A stretch of 62,000 nt of DNA from Mesostigma viride (Eukaryota; Streptophyta; Mesostigmatophyceae; Mesostigmatales; Mesostigmataceae), in the NCBI GenBank assembly GCA_009746045.1, contig RPFO01002324.1:1-62000 (forward strand), in the 5' to 3' direction. The notes below the pieces were generated by a model. The model was given only the letters and a program-made list of their open reading frames with translations. It was not told the origin of the DNA and searched no databases. The position numbers and the translations under genes were made by a program. Position 1 is the first letter of the stretch. Each line of letters starts with the position of its first letter. Shown piece after piece: positions 37,318-47,436 of the stretch.

Positions 37318-38014
37318 TGTTGCGTCCAAGCCTATTTAATTAGGTTCCTTTAGTGGACAGTTCGGCGCAACAATGTTAAATAGCCGTAGTCTCATTGTTC
37401 GGCTATTTAGGCATATTCGTACAGCCGGTTCATACGGCGTTGTACTTGCTATTTAGTGGTTTTGTAGTACTTTCGGTACTTTGGTTTATCTGTAGGTGCG
37501 CAGCATGTCAATGTGCGTGGACCTAGTATAAGTCGTTTTGGGTCGTACGGTCAATTCGTGTGAACCGTAGCGCCCTAGAGATCTCGGTTGGCTACCATGC
37601 GTCCAAGCAGTGCTGCTTGGCACTGCTTGGCAACGCCGTGAGCCGCCAAGGTTAATAGTGTGTGGGAACGTTCACCATTGTCACCCCCGGAATGAATGAA
37701 ATGAATTGAGTTAATCTCTTTCTCTTTCCGGCTGGGTCACGCCCGCGGGTTTAGGAAATGCATGGTCCTGAATTCCTGTCGTAAATGCTACATGTACCTC
37801 GGGAGGCATTAGCCACGCTTCCCTAGAGGTTGTCTCACCGCAGGCTTGAACCGGCCAGGGTCAACTGCGCCAGGTCAATTATGTTAGATTAGTTATCGTC
37901 CATACTAGTCATGGTGTGGATTGCGTAGATTAATATAGCGACCACTGTTCATAATGGTCTATTATGAATCAGGTGTAGATCTTTTACACCCGGCAGCCAG
38001 CCGGGATGTAAAAC
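37318..38014 (+). repeat. 5' LTR
   Basis: Contains a CCAAGCAGTGCTGCTTGGCA hairpin-like block around 37600 and an AATGAATGAAATGAATTGAG stretch around 37690. It has GCT at about 37591-37593 that the 3' LTR lacks. Confidence 0.9.
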
Positions 38015-38035
38015 TGGACTCGGAGGAATCCACCT
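38015..38035 (+). other. Putative primer-binding site
   Basis: TGGACTCGGAGGAATCCACC begins immediately after the LTR. TGG complements the CCA end of a tRNA. The rest could not be matched to a specific tRNA by eye. Confidence 0.5.
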
Positions 38036-38575
38036 GAGTCGCAGAGGTAAATAAGCGCTGTTTATAAGTTTCTAAAACAATTGTAATGTCACATTGCAGA
38101 CTGGCCACCTTGCGATTGTGCGTATGTCGTGACCTACACATTGAGGTCATGACCCAGGTTCCTGTCAGGAACGGATTTTTTTTCACGAATTTAATTTTTT
38201 TCTTTAGGCGGTAGGTCGATTTTCAATTGCCCCTGCCGAAGAGGGGTTATGGGTTCGGTAGTTATTGAATAAGTCCGGCAATCGGCATCGAGAACCTATA
38301 GCGGGTCCATAATCCCCCTATAGTCGACTTTTTAGTGGGGCGGGGTGCTGGCGAGCGTCCGAGGGAATATCCTCATCATCGGCGACCTCTTTTACTTCGG
38401 CAGCGTCCATGGGCACGACACCCGGCAGTCAGCTGGTGGAGTCGAAGACACAGGTACGCCCGGAGTAGGATTGTTCATTATGATAGAACGCTCCTTCGGC
38501 CAATGCTGTCGAAATTTTAGTTTTTCCTAGACTTGAATTTCTATCAGTGTATGCAGCCCTACCCAGTAGTGTTTC

Positions 38576-38975
38576 TTTTAGGGTTGCAGCCCTTCCAGGC
38601 TGTAGCCCCCTTTTCTTTTTGTCATGCTGCAGCCCTTCCAGGCTGTAGCCCATTTTTGTGCTGCAGCCCTTACATGCTGTAGCCCATTTTTGTGCTGCAG
38701 CCCTTACATGCTGTAGCCCATTGTGGTGCTGCAGCCCTTACAGGCTGTAGCCCCCTTTGTGTGTGTGTGTGCTGCAGCCCTTCCAGGCTGTAGCCCATTT
38801 TTGCGTTGCAGCCCTTCCCGGCTGTAGCCCATTTTGGCGTTGCAGCCCTTCCCCGGGCTGTAGCCCATTTTCGCGTTGCAGCCTCTCCCGGCTGTAGCCC
38901 ATTTAGCGTTGCAGTCCTTCGAGGCTGTTAGCCCAAGTGTTTCTTTTAGTGGCAGCCCTTATAGGCTGTAGCCCC
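38576..38975 (+). repeat. Tandem hairpin array in the LTR element
   Basis: About ten degenerate units of roughly 40-50 bp, each with CTGCAGCCCTTCCAGGCTGTAG. CTGCAGCC pairs with GGCTGTAG allowing one G-U, so each transcript unit would fold into a stem-loop. Units are separated by CCCATTTTTGTG-like spacers. Confidence 0.8.
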
Positions 38976-39299
38976 TAGCAGCAATAGTGTACACTGTGGC
39001 TTGCTCCTTAATCTTCGGAGCACGCTGAACAGGTCATTCGTGGGTACGGGTGGGGGAGGCAGGTCTTGCCACTCTTGTTCAGGCAGAAGCGTTAATTCTT
39101 ATGCGCACGGCACTCCTGGGTCACTAGGAGCCACTTGTACCACTCTATGACCTTCACCACCACCTTTGCCTTCTGCCCCAACCCTCCTCTCACCTGGGTC
39201 ATCAGTGTAGAGGGTACAGGGAGGGCAACAATTGTTGGATGCACTACGTAGCTGTGACAACAGGTAGTCATATCTGTTGCATGCGCGAGTGGTGACGCG

Positions 39300-40400
39300 C
39301 AGTAGTAGCTACTTTGGTTGGCTGCTGCAGTGTTACAGGTGGTCACACTTGTTCTTTTACTTCATTGGGTTGTTTTATTTTCTTTAGGTGCTGGTAGTCA
39401 TGCCAGTATCTTGGAGACAGGCAGGTAGTAGCCAGTCTGGCTAGCTGCTGCGCTGTTACGGGTGGTCACACCTGTCCTCTTCTTTCTTTTGTTGTTGGTT
39501 ATTCCATATGCTGCTAGTCATGCCAGTATGTTGACACTGTGTCCCTGGGTTGTAGCCGTTAGCTGCCTGTACCATGTACCTCCTTTGCAGGGGCCAGGAT
39601 GGCTGCCTGTGCTCACCTTATAGGTGCTATAGTGACAATTGCTATCTTTAGTAGCATCGTCCCTTGTAGTCTTTAGTGACTGCAATATTCTAGCAATATT
39701 TGTATCAGCTGTGACAGCAGCTAGTAATAGCTGTGTTGTCTAGGTTGGTCTTATTTGCTACTAGACATCGCAATTAGGGATACCCTCATGGCTGTTGCTG
39801 TCTCTTTGTTGGGATCAATTAGTTAAAGTGACAGTTGTTGCAACAGTTAGTCATAGCTGGTGCCATCATGAGTATTTTGTCTCTTTTGCTTCTTTTGGTT
39901 CCTGTGTATATGGCCCTCACGGCCGTCCATGTGAAGTGCATCAACGCTTTACCTCTTTTGTTTCCTTAGTGGTTGTCGCCGGCGTTCCACCGGCTTGTTC
40001 CTTTGTGCATCATGTCCATCTTCAAGCGTCGGCCTGTTTGGCAAGGGTAATTATGTTTCTTACCTTTGACGTATCTATGCGACGTGGTTGTTTCAGGATG
40101 ATGCGCTTGGTTGTTGTAGCTCGGGTACCTTACTTTTCCTTCCAGTCAGGGAGGGTTCTATCAGCATATGCTTTGCAACCTTCCTAGTTGCAGATTTCAC
40201 TTTGCTGAAATGCATGCTGTTGTGGACGTTCATGGACATCATTTCCCACGTGTGGATCCTACAGGGTTCCCAGTACTCCTGTCATGCACACTTGTCTCCT
40301 CGTACTTTTTCCTTCCAGTCAGGGAGGGTTACGTCGCCACAATGTGCAACCTTCTTAGTTGCAGGTTTTAGGCAATGGAGCACTTAGCTGCATGACGGGC
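39300..40400 (+). repeat. Degenerate internal duplications of the LTR element
   Basis: Blocks containing GGCTGCTGCAGTGTTACAGGTGGTCACAC recur at 39318-39350 and 39442-39470, and GTCATGCCAGTAT recurs near 39398 and 39508. CTTTTTCCTTCCAGTCAGGGAGGGTT recurs near 40133 and 40305. The region is T-rich and non-coding in appearance, built by internal duplication. Confidence 0.6.
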
Positions 40401-41182
40401 CTGGGATTGTTGTTGATTTTTGTTGCTTGACATAACAATCTATGGATCCTATAGGGTTAGCAGTACTCCTTCAGTCTGAAGGCGCTATTAGCATTTTGTT
40501 CTCTTCCCTGTTCTAAGGGGAGTTAGGACTCTTCACATGCGGGGTGCATTGGGTTTTACCACCACCCCCACATCATCTATCCTCAGTCGCATTCAGCCCG
40601 TTGCCATCCCCCTCCCTGCACAGCCACCGTGCCAGGAGCTAGCAAGTAGTAATCCTTGTTGTTAATAGGGGTTGCTGTTGGTCATACATGTTGTTTGCTT
40701 GTATTGATGTCAGGTGATAATGGGTGTTCATACCCATTGTTGTGGGTGTGTGGCACGTTTCTGTTGCAGGTAGTCATACCTATTTTTTTTGTACTCAATA
40801 CTAGCGGTCATGCTGGTAACCGTGGCAATGGTTTATCGTACATCGCCAGTTAGACACATCTACCATGATGACAGGGGCGCGTGATAGCTCAGTACCGGGG
40901 AGTTCCTCGACGTGTTTGTAGGGGCAGCCTTGCTTGTGGACCTGATCACTCCACTCTCACTGCCATTCGGACACATGTTTCGTAGACACTGCCTTGTCCT
41001 AACCTTCACACCCCTTTCTCCCCAGTCTGGGGTACCCTTGTGGTACAATGTCTTTGTACCTCAGTTGTGGCACGTCAATTTTGGCTTGATATTCTATCTG
41101 TTTGGTTTGTTTGGAATTTTTTTTCCCTTTCCCCCCCCCGCCCCCCTCCGGGTGCTTTCCGTCGCGAGGGCGCTCCGATTCC

Positions 41183-41620
41183 CATAGAGGGGGGAGGAGA
41201 GAAGAAGGAAGAGGCTTCACAGCCCCTTAGGGGGGGGAGGAGTCACATGGATAGGCATCTGTGTGTTACCCAGTTAGTGGACTGAAGGGAGAGGCTCCCA
41301 TCCCCCTTAGGGGGGGGAGGAGTCTGTGTGAGAAAGCACTGAGGTTACTAGTGTTATTACTAGTGGTGAGATCAGGTGCATGTGTTGGTATGTGTATAGT
41401 AGATACGTGGTTGGGTGTCCCTGGTTCATCAGGGACAAGTCAGCTGCACTATGATGTGTGCGCTTAGAAGATGTATGTAGGTGTATGGGGTGTGCATAAA
41501 GGATTGGAAGATGCGTATGCGTGTCAGAGGAATCTTTCAATTTTTTTTTAATTTTCACTTTGTGTGGTTTCCTCCATGCAAAGGCACACGCAGGGCTCCC
41601 CCTTAGGGGGGGGAGGTATC
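41183..41620 (+). repeat. Internal polypurine-tract-like repeats
   Basis: Four copies of a CTTAGGGGGGGGAGGAG-type purine run lie at about 41185, 41228, 41308 and 41603. They closely resemble the terminal polypurine tract at 43219-43234. Three are preceded by CCCCTTAG or CCCCCTTAG. Confidence 0.7.
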
Positions 41621-42033
41621 TCATCTCTTTCGTGCGATGGATGTGCGCAGTCATGCACACTTGTCTCTTCCCCACCACACCAATACCAGCCGCAGGTCCG
41701 CAAGGAGGAGCTATCTGCTCTTCAGGACCCCGCTCTTCAGGAGGGGTTGGACCTCGGCGTTAGTTCATTCGGCGCGGAGTCCCCCTTGTAGTCATACGAG
41801 GTGGCGAGGGACACTGATTTCATAAGGGTTACGTACGGCGGCGACAAGAGCGCGGGATACGGTGCGCGCAGTTCGAGCTATGATCGCGCCTCAAGTTGCG
41901 ACATCTGCGCGACGTCGGCGCAGTGGCGGCAGTCAGCGCTAGGGCGGCCGTCGGGCGAAGTATCACACGCGACTTCCGTCGCAAGCGTATATTTGTGCAA
42001 CGGTGGTAAGCCACCGTACATGGAGCCCGCGCT

Positions 42034-42440
42034 ATGCCCCTCAGGTATAGTGGCGACGGGCGACAAGGACAAGGAGACACAGTGGCCACATCGGCGAGTC
42101 GATGGACGCATCGGCGAGTCATTTGTTGGACAACATGGTTTCCGGCATTAACAAGGCGTCCGACCTCTCTTCGCAGTCCGCGGTGGAGGTCGAGCAGCGG
42201 GTTTTCTCCCAGCTGCAGGCGCTGCGTTTAGGTTTGGAGAAACAGATGGTTGCACAGGCAGAGTTTTTTTTTTTAGGCGCGGTTGTCCACCACGATGGAA
42301 GCGGTACTCCAGAAGGTGATGGAGCGGATGTTGACTCCCCAAGCGGCGGCGGGACCTGGGGCTTCTACACATTCCAGTGCAGGACCCAATCAGGTCGCGC
42401 CTTAAGGGCCGGGCGGGGCAGTCACCAGCGCGACGTTACC
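42034..42440 (+). pseudogene. Possible Gag-like remnant
   Basis: A helical, coiled-coil-like stretch (SAVEVEQRVFSQLQALRLGL, LEKQMVAQAEF) followed, after a T-run and frame change, by MEAVLQKVMERMLTPQAAAG and a Pro/Gly/Ser-rich tail. Its position toward the 3' side of the interior and its composition suggest a Gag relic, but no conserved motif such as a zinc knuckle is seen. Confidence 0.25.
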
Positions 42441-43234
42441 GGTGGGTACTGTGACCGTTGCGGGTGGTATTCAGGGTCGGGGCCGTCAGGTCCCCACGTG
42501 GCGGGGCTTTCCAGCTCCTCACACCGACCTTTGGCTCCTGTCCAGGTTCCCCCTCAGGGGTCTGGGTGGACCTCCCTATTGCCACGTGTGGCGATAGTAC
42601 GGGCGTGCGATTGGTCATGGTCACATGACAGTTTACATTGTGTTCTTCACCACATTGTCTTATCGGGTTGGAGCTTTTGGCACCTTGCTTGCCATTGGTA
42701 GACTGTTCTATTTGGGACGTCGTTGAGTTGGTGACATTTGGTGACATTTGGCGACACTCGGTGATCTTTGGTGACTTTAGGCTACTTTATTGTAGCATGG
42801 CCTTTATTGGCTCTTGTGATGATAATTTGGAGGTTGAGCCACCTGCGTGTGATGTATCACCTCGTGCAGTTACAGTGGTGGTCGTGTCGATGCCTGTATT
42901 GACTATCCTCACTTTGGATGTGTTACGATTCACGTATGTCCGTGGCTAAACTTGTGGTGATCGTGGAGACCTTGGCTCACTGCCCTGTGTCTTGGCCCCT
43001 CGCTTCTGTCCTTTGGGCATGCATCCTTCTTCTGCGTGCCGCGCGGCCAATGGACGGGATCTGAGTTGGGCTTGCCCGATGGACCAGCTTAGTCGTGCAA
43101 GCTGGTCCCTGCCCCATCGGGACCATAGGTCACTCATGGGTTGCACCATGCGTATACGGAGTCTAGCATGTTCTGGGCGTGGTTGTCGTTGGGCTAGCGG
43201 GGTAGCCGACCTCTCCCCAGAGAGGGGGGAGGAG

Positions 43235-43928
43235 TGTTGCGTCCAAGCCTATTTAATTAGGTTCCTTTAGTGGACAGTTCGGCGCAACAATGTTAAATAG
43301 CCGTAGTCTCATTGTTCGGCTATTTAGGCATATTCGTACAGCCGGTTCATACGGCGTTGTACTTGCTATTCAGTGGTTTTGTAGTACTTTCGGTACTTTG
43401 GTTTATCTGTAGGTGCGCAGCATGTCAATGTGCGTGGACCTAGTATAAGTCGTTTTGGGTCGTACGGTCAATTCGTGTGAACCGTAGCGCCCTAGAGATC
43501 TCGGTTGACCATGCGTCCAAGCAGTGCTGCTTGGCACTGCTTGGCAACGCCGTGAGCCGCCAAGGTTAATAGTGTGTGGGAACGTTCACCATTGTCACCC
43601 CCGGAATGAATGAAATGAATTGAGTTAATCTCTTTCTCTTTCCGGCTGGGTCACGCCCGCGGGTTTAGGAAATGCATGGTCCTGAATTCCTGTCGTAAAT
43701 GCTACATGTACCTCGGGAGGCATTAGCCACGCTTCCCTAGAGGTTGTCTCACCGCAGGCTTGAACCGGCCAGGGTCAACTGCGCCAGGTCAATTATGTTA
43801 GATTAGTTATCGTCCATACTAGTCATGGTGTGGATTGCGTAGATTAATATAGCGACCACTGTTCATAATGGTCTATTATGAATCAGGTGTAGATCTTTTA
43901 CACCCGGCAGTCAGCCGGGATGTAAAAC
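43235..43928 (+). repeat. 3' LTR
   Basis: Copy of 37318-38014 with C for T near 43370, a 3-base deletion near 43508 and T for C near 43910. Followed by CTTT, the second copy of the target duplication. Confidence 0.9.
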
Positions 43929-43946
43929 CTTTGCGCATGACACGCA

Positions 43947-43948
43947 AG

Positions 43949-44041
<93 letters not shown>
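43947..44041. repeat. (ACTT)n microsatellite
   Basis: About 24 perfect tetranucleotide units, 15-20 bp beyond the LTR element's target duplication. Confidence 0.95.
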
Positions 44042-44042
<1 letters not shown>

Positions 44043-44944
44043 GTCTACCGTTGGTAGATATCGGACGGCACCGTCATTATGTCATGATGACTGAGCGTCG
44101 CGCGTAATCATTATTATTGTATTGCTGCCAATGTGCAGACTGATTTGATTGATGCGCACACGCGTCGCCTGAGCGAGCCAAAGCCTGAAATGTGTTGTGA
44201 CAAGCAGGCAGGACTGGCAGCACATACAATTAATTGCTGTATTGCTAGGAAATGCGCACACAGTTGGCGCGCACATAGCCATGTTTGACAGCTAGCGCGC
44301 TATGGCGCGGGATTTGCTTGCGTCAGCGGCACTTTTGGAAACAGCTAAAGGGAACGAGCCTCGGCCATGGAGGTCTTTGTTCGCTCGTTTCTCTCCCTCA
44401 CAACTGGTTTGTTGTCTTCATGGGGATGAAATAGTTCGAGCAGCCCGGAGCAGCCCCCGTGAGTGGTTGCATGCAGTCCATTGCCACAAGAATGGATTGA
44501 CGGAAATGACAATCATGTTTTTTGTTAAGAATGTGGGTAACATTTGGAACGATCAACAGCAGGGAAGGGGACAGCCCCGCCGTAATGCCCTAGGCCTGTC
44601 ATCGGTGGCTCAGGCGAGCCAGTAGCTCGAAGTACAATAGTAGCGGGATCATGCAATTCCTGAGTACAGCTGCTCTTATAATTGCGACATTACAACTCGA
44701 CAGTCTTTGCAATTCGTCATTGATCTTCTTGGAATGGAAAGGTCTTTTGCTAATTGCTTTGATGATAAAGCATTATCTCAATATGAAATCGGCTGGAGGG
44801 ACTGTCTGTCATGAAGGTGGCGGTGCCGTGACTAAGATCAACCGCACCTATCATTTTTCACCCTTTTAAAACGGGCAAACAACCCATGGCGGGTTCAGTT
44901 CGGTAAGCCTGAGCATGAGATACCTAAGTTGCTGATGCAGGGTC
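44042..44944. other. Intergenic, no gene supported
   Basis: One 107-codon open frame at 44302-44625 has no recognisable domain and no paralog in the window. Nothing else is seen. Confidence 0.4.
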
Positions 44945-45140
44945 GAGCACTTGGAAGAGGTTATTGCTATTATTATAGCCTATTTGAAAAGCACTGAAGA
45001 GGATTAGGCTTATCCTTGAAAAAGCCATGAAGAGGATAATTATGCTTATCCTTGAAAAAGCACTGAAGAGGTTATTGCTAAGTAGCCTGTTTGAAAAGCA
45101 CTGAAGAGGTTATATTTGCTTAGCCTATTTGAAAAGCATG
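44945..45140. repeat. Degenerate ~50-bp tandem repeat
   Basis: Four to five units of TTGAAAAAGCACTGAAGAGG followed by a TTAT/GCTTA-rich spacer. Confidence 0.7.
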
Positions 45141-45238
45141 TGTGGTCCTGCAATGGGAATTTTTTTTCCCCTATGTGATCCTCTTTTTGACTTTTTGGCT
45201 CTTCCAGTTTCGAGCTAAAAAGTGGGGGGGATATAGGG

Positions 45239-45321
45239 GATCACACAAATGAGTGTTCTATATTGCTGTGGATATGTCTTCCAAGTAATAGTCTAGGACA
45301 TAATGGCAAGCAAACGCGACA
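45239..45321 (+). repeat. Local direct duplication, copy 1
   Basis: GATCACACAAATGAGTG through TAATGGCAAGCAAACGCGACA. Repeated at 45516-45600 with small changes. Preceded by a CCCCTATGTGATCC / GGGGATCACAC inverted pair around 45170-45247. Confidence 0.8.
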
Positions 45322-45432
45322 GCTGTCACGTCCGTGATCATTTACGTCCGCGCACTCGAGAAACGGCTGTTCACCGAATCATTTACGTCCGGTTCAGTTC
45401 CGTTGGTTTGGTTCCGCGGTAGTAGCCGTTTG

Positions 45433-45509
45433 ACTTGGATTTGTTCAAGTCTGGGTACCGGCCGGTGTGAATCGCCGCGCCGGATGCTAGTACCCAACTC
45501 TACGACGCT
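45433..45509 (+). repeat. 77-bp dispersed repeat, copy 2
   Basis: Matches 37051-37127. It is immediately followed by the second local duplication. Confidence 0.8.
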
Positions 45510-45515
45510 ATAGTG

Positions 45516-45600
45516 GATCACACACATGAGTGAGCACTCTATTGCTGTGGATATGTCTTCCAAGTAATAGTCTAGGACATAATGGCACGCAAACGCGACA
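45516..45600 (+). repeat. Local direct duplication, copy 2
   Basis: Second copy of 45239-45321. Between the copies lies the 77-bp repeat at 45433-45509. Confidence 0.8.
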
Positions 45601-46327
45601 CCGCCCCGGGACCACCTCCCCCCTTCTAACAACCCCCCCCTCCAGTTAATATTGCCTGGCAAGCAATATTGGTCTACTAAGCTACTTGGCTTGTAGAGAT
45701 TCTACTACTGGTAACTACAATCCAGAAACGGGTTCATTCTGACTATTATTGCTCGAGATATATGAGCAAGATACTGTTATACTACATTCTACTTGGATTC
45801 GGTGATTCTACGGTGGTTCTTCAAATGACGTGTGGCATACGACGTCTTGTCACAGTGTACGATAGGACATTTAGTCTCCGACACTGCGGTCTAATCAATG
45901 CTATTGATTAGACGTAACAAATAGTGACAGGACTTGTGCGACAGCTAGGACATTGATGTGACTATTTATGGATAACGAGCCGAGATCTGCTGGTACAGAG
46001 TGAAGGACTGCAATATTCTGAGATGATAGATCTGTCCGATCAGTCATCTGGATGTGACTGCGTCACAATTCAGTAGTATATAACGAGCAGGGCGCTGCCA
46101 CTTGGTAGCACCACTTTCCCTGCACCTGTGTCCTCGCACCTTCGGCGACGGTTCTCACGTGCTTCGTGCATTCTGTGCTGGTATCCATAACCAGCAACGT
46201 AAACCTATTGACCGTATAACTACTTCCTCTGTAGATATCAATCAGTGCAGGCTGAACCACAGTTCAGCCACAGTTTCTTTAACTCCTCCCCCAACGAGGG
46301 GGCGTTCCGGCGCAAAACTTTTAGAGG
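45601..46327. other. Intergenic, no gene supported
   Basis: AT-rich unique sequence, apart from a short CCCCCAACGAGGGGG inverted pair near 46288-46302. No coding signal recognised. Confidence 0.4.
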
Positions 46328-46399
46328 GTAATTAATTAATTAATTAATTAATTAATAGACACGTGACTGCGTCACGTGAGCATAAGTCCTCAGTGGGAG
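46328..46399 (+). repeat. (TTAA)n plus perfect CACGTG palindrome
   Basis: Seven TTAA units, then GACACGTGACTGCGTCACGTGAGC, where CACGTGAC and GTCACGTG are perfect inverted arms around TGC. It continues with ATAAGTCCTCAGTGG. The segment from 46347 is an inverted match of 33407-33456. Confidence 0.75.
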
Positions 46400-46536
46400 G
46401 GGAACATGGGATGGATGGGATGGTTTTAGAGGGTAAACCGAGGTAAACGTGCAGAACCGGGTGCACGGGTGCGCGCACGGCTAGGGGAGCTATTGACAGT
46501 TGGCCATGGTGACATGTGGCATGCGACCGGGGAAAA

Positions 46537-46775
46537 AAGGGGGGGGGGGGGGGGGGGGAACAGGGGGGGGGGGGGGGGGGGGGGCCGGGGGGGGCGGGGG
46601 GTAGCAAGCCCCCCACCCCTGGGTATAGGTTGAGGCGTAGGGGCGGGTTGAGACCCTGGCCCTCCCTCCCCACCCTTACTTTAGTTGAGTGAGGGGGGGG
46701 GGGGGGGGGGCGGGGTCTAACACCCCCAACGCACCCACCCCTACTCAGAGGGGGGAGGGGGGTAGTAGTGGACAC
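46537..46775. repeat. Poly-G tracts
   Basis: Several runs of 10-25 consecutive G around 46539-46605, 46693-46712 and 46748-46760. They could form G-quadruplexes; run lengths may be unreliable in an assembly. Proline- or glycine-rich open frames here are artefacts. Confidence 0.85.
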
Positions 46776-47089
46776 TCGCTCCGGGATTGTCACGAAGAGC
46801 GAGTTAGGGTTTCTCCCCGGCTGGCATCTTTTTCGATCCCGGCCGGGGGGCGCGGTGACGTCCGCGGGGAGTCCATCCGGCGCCCTTTGCGGAGGGCGCG
46901 TTGGGGCTGGCGACGGTGCACGGCCGCCACTGTGGCGGACCGGCCGCGGCTTGTTTATCCCACGCCGCACATGGGTGTCCACACATAGGCGTGGGTTCCT
47001 ATGTTAGTGAGTAAGTTAGTTGAATCCCACGCCGCACATGGGCAGCAGATTCTTTAGTGGCCGAGGGCGGAATATATTTCCTATGTAAG

Positions 47090-47410
47090 GGATCAGTTTA
47101 ACCCATAGCCCGAGATGATGCCTAGCTTTATTTTATAATGCAGTGCCCATGCAGGGAGTCACTCTCTGCTGAGAAGCCATACTCTAGCTCTTGTATAGCC
47201 ATGATGATCTTCCCCCACATGACATGCTCCCCCTTAGCTGGGCATAGCGTGATAGATCATGAGGGTGCAGGTGCCTTGGTGCACCTAGAGCAAGGGTAGC
47301 TTACATTCCCATCCTTGCATGAAGTAGCCCAGAATGTATTAACAGCCATATGCCCCTTCTCAGGGATATGTGCTACAGATACTCCCAACGGAGTTATGTT
47401 TCTAATTAAT
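47090..47410 (+). mobile_element. SINE-like retroposon copy 2
   Basis: Matches 32585-32910 in inverted orientation. Ends with GGGATATGTGCTACA, stem-loop ACTCC-CAAC-GGAGT at 47381-47394, ATGTTTC and a short TAATTAAT tail. Non-coding. Confidence 0.65.
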
Positions 47411-47436
47411 GGACCGTCCCCTTAAGGGGACGGTCC
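47411..47436. repeat. Perfect 26-bp palindrome
   Basis: GGACCGTCCCC-TTAA-GGGGACGGTCC is self-complementary throughout. It begins where the SINE-like tail ends and is followed by a CGGCGCGAATATTTTGGCGCCG near-palindrome. Confidence 0.9.

Larger units (their letters stand above)
37318..43928 (+). mobile_element. Young LTR retrotransposon without recognisable polymerase
   Basis: Two direct terminal repeats, 37318-38014 (697 bp) and 43235-43928 (694 bp), differ by two substitutions and one 3-base indel. They start TGTTGCG and end GTAAAAC. A 4-bp target duplication CTTT lies at 37314-37317 and 43929-43932. A TGG primer-binding-type start follows the left LTR at 38015, and a polypurine tract AGAGAGGGGGGAGGAG (43219-43234) precedes the right LTR. 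The 5.2-kb interior has no open frame with protease, RT, RNase H or integrase, so the copy is probably non-autonomous (LARD-like). Near-identical LTRs imply recent insertion. Confidence 0.88.

Noticed and set aside
38015-43234. Hidden Gypsy or Copia polyprotein in the LTR element
   Set aside because: I looked for protease, RT YxDD, RNase H and integrase motifs in the open frames on both strands and saw none. A profile search could still overturn this.
44302-44625. A 107-codon hypothetical gene
   Set aside because: No domain, no paralog, no splice or promoter support, and length is within chance for this composition.
46344-46982. A 212-codon proline-rich protein on the minus strand
   Set aside because: It is produced by poly-G runs read as Pro codons.
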